This document shows positions 41,813-56,059 of a stretch of 64,000 nt of DNA, in pieces. The DNA comes from Solicoccozyma terricola (taxonomy: Eukaryota; Basidiomycota; Tremellomycetes; Filobasidiales; Piskurozymaceae). The notes beneath the pieces are model-generated. The model was given only the letters and a program-made list of their open reading frames with translations. It did not search any database and was not told the DNA's origin. The stretch is taken from the NCBI GenBank assembly GCA_001600875.1, contig BCLD01000004.1:1124951-1188950 (forward strand), read 5' to 3'. Position 1 is the first letter of the stretch; each line of letters begins with the position of its first letter. Made by a program: the position numbers and the translations under genes.

Positions 41813-43617
41813 CTACTCGATCACATTTTCAATCGCTGCATGATTCTCCGACCGACTTCTTTTCGGTATCATTCCCGTCAAGATGTAAGCAATCGCACCG
41901 AACGTAGCCAACACCACCCAAGCCAAATATCCCCGCATTATCTGATGCCGCACACCCAAGGCGAAGATAGCGTTCAAAGCGGCTGGAGCAACAGCTTTGG
42001 TCGCTGCTGCCAGTGTCATTGCCACACCGTTGACTGCTCCTAGCGATCCAGGTGGTGAAAAGTCATTGATGAGAAGTTGGCTGGAGGCTATTGTTGGAAT
42101 AAGGTAAGTGGCTATCTGGCGAGCAAGTCAGACGATACTCTGAGCAGACCCACTAAAAGTAATGTTCAGTGAGGCGCCAATGACCACCCAAAACCACATC
42201 ACCGTCCAAGAGGTCGTGATGCTCCCTACCCTTGCAAAGGCATTTGCCAACGGTGGGAATAATGAAAAGATGGGTCCAGTGGCCGTGCATATCCTGTAGA
42301 GTATTCGAGTTCCAAGGATTCGATCCAACTCTGGCATGATCAACAGTAGCCATAAAGCTTGAGCCAAGGCAGAGGCTGCGAGGAATGAAGCGATTTGAGA
42401 AGGACCTAAACTGAATCCACCGAGAGGAACTGGGGTGAAGAGGAAGAGCGGGAATAGCAAAGCGGTACAGAATGTTGCGGTGGCGGTAAATACCCAGTTC
42501 AAGAGAACAATGCAGATGGTGGAATCGAGAATCTCTCGGAGGGTTCTGGACTGTTCTTCTTCCTTGTGATGCGGCTGCAGAATCGAAGACAGGGAAATTA
42601 GTCTGTTTGACTCTGACAGGAATAACGCGGACTGGGGACCGACCTCGTTTAGGAAGAAAATACACAAGATCATGACGAAACCAACGTAACCTCCTGCTGC
42701 CAGACATGGTAAACTATAAGGAAATCGTTGGAACAACCACATCTTGCCAAGCGTATTGGGAAATTGCTGACTGGGTTTGGCTAGGTAGCCTCCGACGATG
42801 GGACCTGGTTGGCGAAAGCGAGATCTTGTAAGACACCGGCAGGAGAACGAGGAGATTCAGATGGGAGTTCACCTATCAGATTACCCAAGTTCGCACCGAA
42901 AGCTAAAAAGGAAAACGCTTTGGCTCTGTTTGTAGCATCCGAGTTTTCCGAGAACAACTGTAGAGACAAAATACTGTTAGTTGACGGCAATTCTATCCCC
43001 CAAGTGTTGAAGCACAATTCACCGATCGGATGACCACCGAGTTTCCACCAAAGATTCCGGCAATAAACCTCGCAAGGTACATCACCCATATCCTCTCTGC
43101 GAATCCAAACACACTACTCGCTACAAAAGCGCCTAGCAAGGACAGAATGAGGACGGGTTTTCGACCATATTTGTCTGATGCAGATCCCCAGGCGTATACT
43201 GTTCGAAGCAACACGCGGTTCGGGGTGAAAAAATTGAAAAGGACAAGGACGGTTGAACTGACTTACAGACGAAAATCTGTGTCAATGAAAACGCTGTCTC
43301 GATACCACCTACATAGAACCCGACGTCCTGAACGGGGACCGATCCAGTGTCAAGCACCATGTCGTTGACAAAGGGCAGCAAGATGGTGAAGGTAATCTGG
43401 GTGCTGCCAGGAATTAAGTGTCATCTGCATTCAGGCTCTAATGAAATGCCATTCGCCTCACCGGCTCTGCCATTCTGGCTAAAGTCAACAATAAAATCTG
43501 CCCCTTGTCCAGGGGTGTCGGCCCCGGAAGAGTGACGTCCCGTCTTCCGACTCGCCTCTGATACTTTGGTACCACTTCAGTGTTCAACAGATGTTGCTGT
43601 TCTTCTGAGGATGTCAT
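41813..43617 (-). CDS. MFS transporter, DHA1/ZIFL-like
   Basis: Twelve-TM proton-coupled exporter family. ATG 43617. The N-terminal part reads LTLARMAEP then ITFTILLPFVNDM, and the family motif between TM2 and TM3 is WGSASDKYGRKPVLILSLLG. ARFIAGIFGGNSVVIRS, NRAKAFSFLAFGANLG, PIVGGYLA, NWVFTATATFCTALLFPLFLF and GSLGAVNGVAMTLAAATKAV follow in order. Introns include a 69-nt one without stops that a naive frame reads through, and a very short 42-nt one (42112-42153). The ligand is unknown. It sits divergently from the GH28 enzyme, so sugar or drug efflux are both possible. Confidence 0.85.
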
Positions 43618-43920
43618 TATCGGCCGTGAGGGTGGAGTAGACGGTTGCAGCAGTATCTACCCTCCAGTAGCAGTATCTACCGTCCAGAAAGCTCAATCGC
43701 AGGAAGACGAGGCCGCACTGATTACAGTTCGGGATCGTCGTGCCGGGGCTCCGAAGCTTTTGTTCCGCAATTTCTCCGTGTGGTGCATTACCTTCTCCAT
43801 CCCGGACCGATGTTCACTCAGCGGTAAGATGTTAGGGCGACCGCAGAGGACAAGCTGGCCATTTCTCAAACGCAAACGCATTCAACTCCAATCATCAGGC
43901 TACGCCCTACTCTCGCACGG
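43618..43920. other. Divergent MFS/GH28 promoter region
   Basis: About 300 nt with a direct repeat of GTAGCAGTATCTACC-like sequence near 43650-43683; an upstream exon of the GH28 gene could also lie here, because its predicted signal peptide is weak. Confidence 0.4.
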
Positions 43921-45704
43921 ATGTTCATCCAGGACATTTTAGGCAAATCTGCTTTGGCTGTTGTGGCCTTTGAAGCAGCTCAGGCTCCTCATATCGATAG
44001 CAATAGCTTGCTCTCCTGGACCACCAATTCTGCCACTTCAAAGTATGGTACGGCAGGCAGAAAAGTGTGCGAATTGCATGCTATTGGTCATGAAAGAGAT
44101 GACTCTGTAAATTTTTTGAAAGCCGTGAATGAATGTGGCAAAGGTGGAGTTATCTACATGCCTGATTCCAACTAGTCAGTTGCAGAGTTCCTAACTGCTA
44201 CCTGCAAGTGGGTCTGTGCTAACTCCTATTCGGAATCCACCCAGCACGATCGCACAACCCCTCTGGATTACGTTGGAAGACTCAGTCTTGGATTTGCATG
44301 GGTTCATGTCATTTACTCAGGACGTCGACTATTGGGTTAACAATTCTATCAAACTAGGCTTCCAGAACCAAAGTTTGGCTTGGTGAGTGTTCTTGCTCCA
44401 GCACGATAGACCCCTCCATCAGGTTTAAGCGTGATCCCACTGCAGGGTCGTTACGGGGCACGATTACATCCTGGACGGGAATGACAAAGGCGGTATTCAT
44501 GGAGGTGGTGGTATCTGGTACTCGACCTTTAACAGCACTTCCAACGCTCCCGGAAGGTCGGTTTGAGCTTTGACAAATCCCTCAACTCCACATCACTGAC
44601 CGACATATTGGTCCTACACAGACCCATGTCATTGACCATCGGTCACTCCACTAACGTCGTCGTCAAGAACTGGTCCGTTTTACAACCCGCATTCTGGGCA
44701 ACCTTGATCTGGGATTCCAGGAACGTATTATTTAAAGACGTCTACGTCAATGCTACCCGTGAAGATGATGCGAATTACACACCAACTCCTCTTGGTTGGG
44801 TGCAGAACACCGACGGATCCAACACCTACCTCAGCCATAACGTGACTTATGGTCAGTCCTTCATGAATCATTTGTCGGAAAACCAACTCACCAAGCTACT
44901 CTCCACGACCCCACAGAAAACTTTGTCTACCAAGGTGGAGATGATTGTCTTGCCTTCAAAGCCAACAGTACCTCTATCACCGCACGAAACGTCTCTTGTT
45001 ACGGTGGAACCGGTCTTGCCTTTGGATCAGTCGGTCAATATGAAGGTATCGCTGACCTTTTGGAAGACATATACGTCGAGGACATCAAATTTTATCCTTC
45101 AAGGCAAGTACTTGTCCAACAAGGGGTCTATTTCAAGTCGTGGATAGGACGTCGAGTTGGATGGCCACCGAATGGAGGTGGAGGTGGGACGGGATGGACC
45201 AAGAATGTGACCGTGAAGGACGTTTACATGGATAATGTGTTGAGACCTATCGCTGTGACATCCACGTAAGTCGAGTGCAATCGCTGTACATCTAGAGTTA
45301 ATACGAGCAACGACCTTCCCACTCCAGTATCGTTTACATTCAAGGGGATGGCGCCGTCAACAGAACCGAGTTTGAGAACACTGGGACCTACGAGTCAGTG
45401 GCCGTTTTATCTCACTCACCTCCAGAACTACAACTTACTCTATCGTACCAACAGATGGAAAGACATTACAATCAAGAACGTCACTGGCACATCTCGTGGA
45501 AACCGCATCTTTTGGGCAAAGTGTAGCAAACTTTCACCATGTCACGATTGGAAAATCGAGGGCCTCAGCCTGACACCTGGCAAGGCGAATCATCCAGAGA
45601 TCAGTTACGTCTGTAACAACTTTGTGTTGGGACCTCAGGATGGCCTGAATGGTTGTCACCCTAGCGATTCGGATTTGGAAACCGATTCGGGTGGAACGGT
45701 TTAA
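43921..45704 (+). CDS. Glycoside hydrolase family 28 (polygalacturonase-like)
   Basis: Pectin-backbone hydrolase of the right-handed beta-helix type. Exons 43921-44174, 44245-44382, 44446-44556, 44622-44851, 44917-45265, 45328-45393 and 45455-45704, 465 residues. Motifs: TGHDYILDGNDKGGIHGGG, VQNTDGSN (first Asp motif), GGDDCLAFK (the Asp pair) and GTGLAFGSVGQYE. The usual catalytic-site His of the G-H-G motif is absent (GGTG), and the RIK motif is replaced by YFKSW, as in some exo-acting or rhamnogalacturonan subfamilies; substrate uncertain. Many sequons suggest secretion, though the N-terminus (MFIQDILGKSALAVVAF) is a weak signal peptide. Confidence 0.88.
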
Positions 45705-45778
45705 CGAGGGGCAAAGAGATGAGTGTGACGCAAGCTCGGGCAAGGAAGTGGATTGAGCAACGATGTATATCCCGTCGT

Positions 45779-47678
45779 TCAAATAGTCTGTTTATACATA
45801 ATGTTCAAAGACAAAACGATGAAGAAACAAAACAATGATATCAAATAGAAGATGTTCCCCACACCTCCAAAGGGTAACTCTTTGAAGAGATCTCTAACAG
45901 GCAAGAAAGCCACTCCCTGAGAACCGAATGATTGCATTAGAGAAGGCTACAATATTCCGAAAAATAACACTTTTCCGTAGCTCACCATGCAAAAGTTACT
46001 CATCCAGTTGATGGCGATGCCCACCGATCCTACGGCCGAGACAGCTTCTCTAGGCATGACTTCACTGATGACGACCCATGAAACCTGGTAAAGTTCGCTA
46101 ATCAGGGTGGATGTACTCCCAGTAAATCGAGAAGAACTCTCACGGGGCCTAGACCGATGCTATAACTGATAACATAGCAGATGATGGCTAACGAACTGGG
46201 AATGGGCAAGTTCATGTTGATGCATGTCGCCAGAGCGAACGAGAAAACCATCATGAGGGTGGAAGATGCGACGAGGAGTGTTTTAGGGGAGTACCTCTGT
46301 TGATGAGCCGATATATTTCGTCAACACCTTGCTTCGTTCATAAGGACACTTTCGCACCTTTAATAGTAGGGTGGGTGTGAAAGTGATTGGGATCTTGAAT
46401 CCAGCGATGATTAGAGCCAATATCTTGGCGTGGTTTGGAAAAACCGAGGACATGATTTTTGTAGAGTAGTACATCACTTTCGGAAAAGTAAGGGGATCAG
46501 TAATGGAATTCGAAAGAGGAGTCGAGGGACTCACCTGGGCTGATGCCACAAGCTTGTTGGGCTATCATCACAATGACCACGATGATAACTGCGCCGCGAC
46601 AAGATATGTGAGAGACCGGATCATCCGGACGAGCCGGAAGTGGAACTCACATCCGTTTCTGATTGTAGCTTGTTTCGTCGAAAAAAGCTCACTTATAGAT
46701 AAAGATCCTGACGTTGGTCCTTGTTCTGATTTGGAAAAAGAGCTTCAGATCAGCAAGCCAACGAGGCGGATCTCGGGCGACAAAAACCAAACTTCCATTC
46801 ACCTTCGCCGCCCAACAAGCTTTCCAGCTCTCCCGAGGCGGTAACCGAACTTGGATGTTGTTCACCCCGCGTCTTCAGCCAAATGGGAGACTCCTTTACC
46901 GTACAGCTGGTGATAAGAAGGATCAAGCTGAGGACGGCACTGATGAGCGGAACCGATCTCCACACGTATGGTCGGGAGAGTGGAATCGCCGAGGCCTGAG
47001 TGGAGAAGACTCCCAACACAATGAATCCTTGATTGGCGATGCCCAGGCGATCCTTTTGATGTGGAGGCCCGATTTCGCCTAGGTAAAGAGGGACGGTGAC
47101 GGATGCTACGCCACAGCCTATGCCAATGATGAATCTGCAGCAGGAGTGAAGGTAGTATCAGTGTGCGCAGGGAGAGAAGCTGCAGGAACCGGAGAATGAC
47201 CTGTTTACAAGAGCAGTCCAGAAACTCGAGGACCCAGCTAGGAGGACGCATCCCAACAATACGATGCAAGATGATATCCGATGAGCCACTCTCCTACCAT
47301 ATTTGTCCAGGATTCGACCGGTGAAGATGGCTCCTAGTAATCCTCCCAGTAGGAATATCGAGGTCACGGTACCGAACTGATAATTCTGTTGACCCGATAA
47401 TCGAGTCAGGTCTACGGCAATGAAGACTTCGTTGCATGCTGCATTTAACCTACCGTCATATCGATACACCTTGACGGCCAGCTACTCCTCATGTTGGCCC
47501 TGAAGTGACTAACATCATCACCGCCTCCTCCCACACCTTGGCAGACCACCACGTCCGAGATACCATTGAGCGCGGCGATATGGAAACCAAACTGAAAGGT
47601 ATGAAGAGCTGACCAGGTGACGGTCGCGTACAGCGGCGCTCCAAGGAGAGACGAATCGGTAGCCGAGTTGATCATCAT
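45779..47678 (-). CDS. Sugar transporter, MFS (sugar porter family)
   Basis: ATG at 47678. In order: QFGFHIAALNGISD, FGTVTSIFLLGGLLGAIFTG, ILDKYGRRVAHRI (the GRR motif of TM2-3), TVPLYLGEIGPPHQKDRLG, KESPIWLKTRG (the PESPRWL equivalent), IAQQACGISPVMYYSTKI and GLGPVSWVVISEVMPREAVS. The final TM is followed by the stop at 45779. These are sugar-porter hallmarks; the substrate is unknown. It lies tail to tail with GH28 at 75 nt, suggesting uptake of pectin-derived sugars. Several introns; central exon boundaries (46300-46900) were not all fixed. Confidence 0.85.
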
Positions 47679-48375
47679 CGAGTGGAAAGAATGGAGCGGT
47701 CGATGACTGGAGAAGCAAGCGAGAATTGTTCGCTCGAACTCTATGCCGACGACCCGGAACTCGGAGACATCACGGGGGAATCACCTTGGGGGATCGGATC
47801 GGAGGATCGGCGAGCGTATCCAATATTTGTTGGTATTCATGGGGCCGGCCCGGAGCCTCATACGATAAGGAATCGTAGCCAAAGGGGTTAGTTCGGTCCG
47901 GGGCTCCGAGGCATACCAGCGGACGATGGAAGCAACCAAGTAACGCCGCTTCAACAGGGTTATCGAGCAAGTCCGTTTCGAAAGAAGGGGTGCGCAGATT
48001 CTGTCACAAAGAGCACCCCCACGCGCATCGCTTGAAGCCCCTTTGCAGAATCTGACTACAGAGCCTTCTAGAGACACACGGCGTACGTGGTCAGACACAG
48101 ATATACAAAATATTTGGTGACTTTCCGGTGTTACTCTACTTCCGGGCATTCGTGTTCCTTCCCTTGCATGCCTCGCCACCGGCGCCCATGTCTCCCCCCC
48201 ATCCTGTGACCCTCCTCTTATGCTGGCATACTCTAGGATAGCCACCGTCCAGCGCTGTCAGCTGCCGGTGCTATATTGCGAGGGGTCTGTGACGCCACCA
48301 CCATTAACACAACATCACAAGAAAAGACCCTAACCCTAACATTACAATCGATGATTAGGTATCGAAGACGGGCAG
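47679..48375. other. Intergenic with a short telomere-like motif
   Basis: No confident gene. Two head-to-tail CCCTAA units (CCCTAACCCTAAC, 48328-48340) lie just downstream of the fusion-gene stop. Confidence 0.5.
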
Positions 48376-51276
48376 TCACGTCGCTATCGACAATGCGGTG
48401 CTCGCGCCCGCCGCCGTTCCTCCTGGCAAGGGTTTCAGTTCGAGGTGCGCTGTGGCTGCTTTCTCGTTTCGGGACGTGGATGACGCTCGACCGTGCTCTC
48501 CCGCTCCAGCGACTCGGCGCTTGCTCCACTTGGGATCCACCCACCGCCGGAGCACGCGCGACGAGGAGATCAAGACGACCCATATCATTGAGATACCAAA
48601 CAAGATCGGGACAACCAATAGGGCCGGGCGGGNGAAGCTGGGGTGATGTATCTGGATGCCGTAAACGGCTGTCGTCCAAACCATGCCACCGAGGATGGTC
48701 ATGATCGTTGCGGTCGCAGCGAACTTTGTGTGTTTCCCCTGGCCCCTCATGATCATCGCGAACAGAGTGGGGAAGATAGGTCCCTCGAAGAACGAGTAGA
48801 GGAGGAGCATCGCCATCGCTCCGCTCCCNGGGGGGAGGACCAAGGCTAGTATCGAGGTTACAAAAACGCCCAACACGCTGATGCCGATGNTGATGCGTGG
48901 AGGNANACCGACGTAGCAGAGTCCAGCGGCGACGAATCTGCCAAAGGTGAAGAGGCCTCGGGNGACCGACTGACTGCCGATCGGATCCAGTTGGAAACCG
49001 GGATCGATATCNTGGACGAGTGCCGTCCAATAATAGTCGATGAGGCCTTGACTACTGACGTAGAGCCACATCGTTACGACCCCGGACCAGAGAAGGAGGT
49101 GTCGAGCGCCGATGCCATACGCCTTGTCTCCCGGTTCGAGACCGGCGTTGTAGAGCCGCTGGAGTGCCATTGCTTCGAGGTCATCGTCGCTCGCCTCGGA
49201 CAGAGGCACGTAGTAGAAGACGATCGCCAGGAAGACGGCAAAGAGGGCGACGGCCAGGTAGTACCACTGAACTCTGAACAGGTCCTCTTGGTTGGAGCCG
49301 GAGCCGGAGAAGAGCACCGCCTGCGCGATGATGGGAGAAACAATGTAGGCGATCCCATAGAACCCCTGGGCAAAGTTTAGACGGGCTTCGGACAGCTCGC
49401 CCGGTCCAGCGAGAGTGATGAATGGGTCCGCAGCCACCTCGAGGCAGGCCAGACCAAAGAACACGATGAAATTCGAGATGAAATACCCGGCGTAGGAGCG
49501 CAGGACGGAAGATGGCCAGAATGATAGAGCCCCAGTCGCAAAGATGGCGAGACCGGTCATGAAGGTCGCTTTGAAGCCCTTGTACTTGAGTACCCAGTAG
49601 CCGACGAGCGGAGGCGCAAAGAAATAGGCGCACAACGCAGCGTGAATAGTGATGCTGCGCGAGGGTGGGTATCCGAGAAGATTCTGTAGCTGCGCGCTGA
49701 GGCTGCCAATCAGACCCGCCGCAAAGCCCCACAAGAAGACGAGGCTTGTCACTGGCGAGCGGTCAGCCATAGCGACCCGGGAGATGGGAGGGGGGAGGGG
49801 GGAGCTCACCAAACAATGTCGGCCACCATGCCTCCTTTGCGCTCAACTGGGTCAGGGGTACCCTGCTCTTACGCTGGACAAAGTCGAAGAAGTTCTGGGT
49901 CGGCTCCTGGGTCGTGGGCCGCCTACCACTCGTGATCGTGACGGTGGAGCGTCCTGGGGCAGAAGACTTGCGGCGCGCCACAGCGTCGTCGAGCGGCGGC
50001 GGCGGCCAGGTGCCGCGGGAGCCCTCGATCCGTGGCTCGCTGGATAGTATCTCAAAGTAGTCCTGTGTCTCATCCCCGCCGTTGCCGCCGGGATCGATCG
50101 TTTGCTCTTGGATGCCCGAGAGGCTCGGCTGCCTGGGTGAGAGGGGTGACACGGGTGACTCGATCCGTGTCAGCTCGACGTTTTCGGGCGAGAAGGGGAT
50201 AGTGGCCTGCTGGGTATTCGAGGCATGAGAGGGGACATCGCTGTGATGACTCGAATCGGTGGATCGTGGGTCCTTGGGCTCCTCGGAATTGAGGAGCAAA
50301 TCAGGTATTTCGCTAGGATGCGAATGTACGGTGGGGTGCAGCAACTTGGGCATGACGCACATCACGAGGGGCTTGAGGACAACAACGCAGCAGCACACGA
50401 TGCCCACCGATACCTCGACGGCGGACCACATGAGCGTGAAGCTGGCATAGTAGGTGAAGTTGGGTGGACGGGAGGTCCCGGTGATGGATGCCGAGGGATC
50501 CACCAGGAGTTCCTCCCTCAGTGCATCTTGGAGGAAGACGACTCTCGCGACGTCGACAATGGTCACAAATCCGCCGACGATGAACGTCATCACGAGAATG
50601 ACCTTCTCCCGAAACTCCATACGGAGCGAGGTGAGAATCGGCAGCGGNAGAAGCAGAATGGCGAGGTCCGTAAGAACGTTGATCGGCATCGACGTGAGGT
50701 ANAGCGCAACGAAATCGATGCACGTCCCGTCGACTAGGGAGAACGCGGCGTTGATCGGGCGGCATTGGAAAATGTAGATGAATGTGAGGACGATGCCGGC
50801 AATGTTGATGATTACCATGACGACGAGAGAGGCATAGCGGAGGAACAGGTAGGCAGAGGCGATCCTGTAGTAGAGTATGAGGATAGCCGTCTTGGTCGCC
50901 ATGATTGCCGGGTTGTATAGCACGGTGAAAGCGTAGGTGCATCGCTTGAGCGGCTCGTACCACTCTGGCTTTATCTCTATGGGCTCAGTGGATAAATCGG
51001 GTGAGGTCTTGGACAGGAGTTTGCCTCAGGCACACCGGTAGCGAGTTACTCACCCGAGTCTGGGGCTCCCAACCCCACCTTGGTCCCGAGCATGATCGAT
51101 ACCGAGAGCCCCACCGCAAACACCCAACCGACGATGATAACATAGTCGTCGGCATTCGCCTTTCGGCTCACCCCCCACTTGGAAACGAGTCGCAGGACGA
51201 CAAAGACGGTGGCGACGATGGTGACCACGAGAGTGACCACAAAGACGGTCGGGCCGCGATCGTTTAGGATTTGCAT
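48376..51276 (-). CDS. Fusion: fungal 7-TM rhodopsin-like (Pth11/SAT4-type) receptor + FucP-type MFS sugar permease
   Basis: Exons 51276-51054, 50976-49810 and 49751-48376 total 2766 nt, 922 codons including stop, all in phase. Residues 1-283 hold seven hydrophobic segments of the fungal rhodopsin-domain family (VFVVTLVVTIVATVFVVLRLV; AIMATKTAILILYYRI; VEVSVGIVCCCVVVLKPLV) and KPEWYEPLKRCTYAF. A Pro/Ser-rich linker runs from about 284 to 445. Then PLTQLSAKEAWWPTLF|VTSLVFLWGFAAGL starts a 12-TM permease with LEVAADPFITLAGPG, as in L-fucose/glucose-galactose symporters. The junction crosses a 58-nt C-rich intron (49752-49809). No ATG lies in the linker; the only separate start would be MADRSPV inside that intron. 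Nine N bases lie in the coding region. Confidence 0.75.
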
Positions 51277-52117
51277 TGGCGAAGAGCACCCATCGGGTGA
51301 GGGTGGGCTGAGATGTGATGACAAGCGGTCCTCGTCGAGTTTAGGTCATGGCGCCTGGTGGCTGACGATCTGACAGATATGATGGCAGATACGATGGCAG
51401 CATCAGCGACGGCCGCGGCTCGTTGACTATACGCCCAAGAGCTCGGCCCAGCAACGGGGTGGATGCTGTGCGGGAATAGACACGTGACTTTCACCCGCAA
51501 TGAACATGGGTACATCGGAACAGGTGGTACGATAAATGGGCTCAAGAAAGACATGGCCAGGTAACCCTGGGTGTGGACCATGTTCCCGGTGAAGAAAGTA
51601 TTCCAATCAGACGAGTATGACATCCACTGATGCCCTGAAAAAATGGATGTGCACGGTGGCATCATCCGCCGGGCGCCATTTGTGTAATTGCTTCCATGAA
51701 GGCGTCGACCTCCGATGTCTGTGGTGTGCTTCGCAAAATGCTGAAATCAGTTCCCGACATTCGACAGGCCACGTCGCACATCTTGGAGAACTCTGGCTTG
51801 TTCGCAAAGGCACCTCCAGCGAGGTGACGAAGTTGGCCAAGAGTAGCTGCCCCATGTCGAGAATCGCCTTCTTTATAAATCGACTTTCAGGTGAAGAACG
51901 GAGCTCAGCATTGGCAGCGTCCGGCGGGCGACGTCGTTCGCATCTGCACGAGGTATCGAGGTATCGACCCGGTTCCGCCGTGGGTATCTGCTGGAGCGAT
52001 CTGGGCGGGTGTCAAAAATGTTGAACAGCAGATAGTGTTGAAGTCTACGGCAAGATCATTTATCGAGTACATCCATCGAGTTTTTTTGTTTCTTTCATAC
52101 AATCCATGTCTCTTTTT
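51277..52117. other. Intergenic with a possible minus-strand terminal exon
   Basis: A minus-strand frame (about 51890 down to 51668) preceded by an AG acceptor reads HGAATLGQLRHLAGGAFANK and ends QMAPGG. It looks protein-like, but I find no upstream exon and no family. Otherwise empty. Confidence 0.35.
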
Positions 52118-55043
<2,926 letters not shown>

Positions 55044-56059
55044 GGTAGTAAGTGGTTGACTTTGAATGAATATTTAGTCGATGCGCGATGGAGGGGGACA
55101 TGTACGTCCTCGAATCGGTGCTTCCTCAAGGGTTATATGGGCTTCTCTAGGGCTGCATCATCCTACAGAAGAACGCCGGCTACACAGTCATGGTCAGCAG
55201 GTTCTCACCCAAGTGTTGAACGCATCCGAAAACACCATCCCTTTTGAGTGCGCCAAACTCCGAGTGTCCGCGGCGAGCACAGACGCTGCGGAAGAACACA
55301 CCTGGCTGCAAACGGTGTGTTTCCTCTGACAATAGATCATTCTCAGTGGACAATGCCGACACCAACGGCTAAGATCCGACCCAGATGCTTCTGAATGGGT
55401 AGGTAACCCTTCTGACGTAGTTCCTGATGCTCACCTCCTCCGCATCCGCCGAAGTGCTCTTGGAAGCTGTTGCCACGCTCGGCAGTTTTGACGCGGTACA
55501 GTTTCGGCGCCGTCGCCGTCGCCGTGGCCGTGGGTGGCGTGGGTGGCGTGAGGAGTTCCGGAACGTTGGCAAGTTTGTCAGCCAAAAATCGGCATGAATG
55601 CGGACCAGACGTAGCTGAGTTGGCGAAGATTCGGCTCTTCGAACGGGTCAGGTAGCCAAGGCAAGCGGAGCCACATGTATCGACTGGTGTCCTCGGAGGG
55701 CGGATCGACAGTCGAGGGGAAGTGCTCTCTGGGGCGTACCCACAGCTGATGCGCCATGCCCTGAATGCCGTCTGTTTGAGCATACTGGAGGCAGAGGGAC
55801 AACCGTGGATGAGGTCCTTGAAGAGGGAGTCTGGTCATGATTTTTAGGCGCCGGTACAGACGGCGATGCAATTTGGGAGGAAAGAGAGTAATACAAAAAG
55901 AGACGTACAAAGGGGTTTCTTATGTACCCAAATTGGACGGGGGACGGACACCTGGCTACTTGCCAGGCCGTCCGGAACTGATCATCCCGACCAGAACGCA
56001 CATGCCAAGGTCAGAAGTCTTCCTAGAACATCCTTTGATGAAGGTGACGAGTCACCAGT
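55044..56059. other. Intergenic (~1 kb), unassigned frames
   Basis: Holds the PDC upstream region. A minus-strand frame at 55836-55578 (start MTRLPLQGPHPRLSL, ending in a stop at 55578) looks mildly protein-like; no family recognised and no supporting introns. Confidence 0.35.

Noticed and set aside
47682..47891. 69-residue plus-strand frame next to the sugar transporter start
   Set aside because: No domain, no intron evidence, overlaps the transporter's upstream region.
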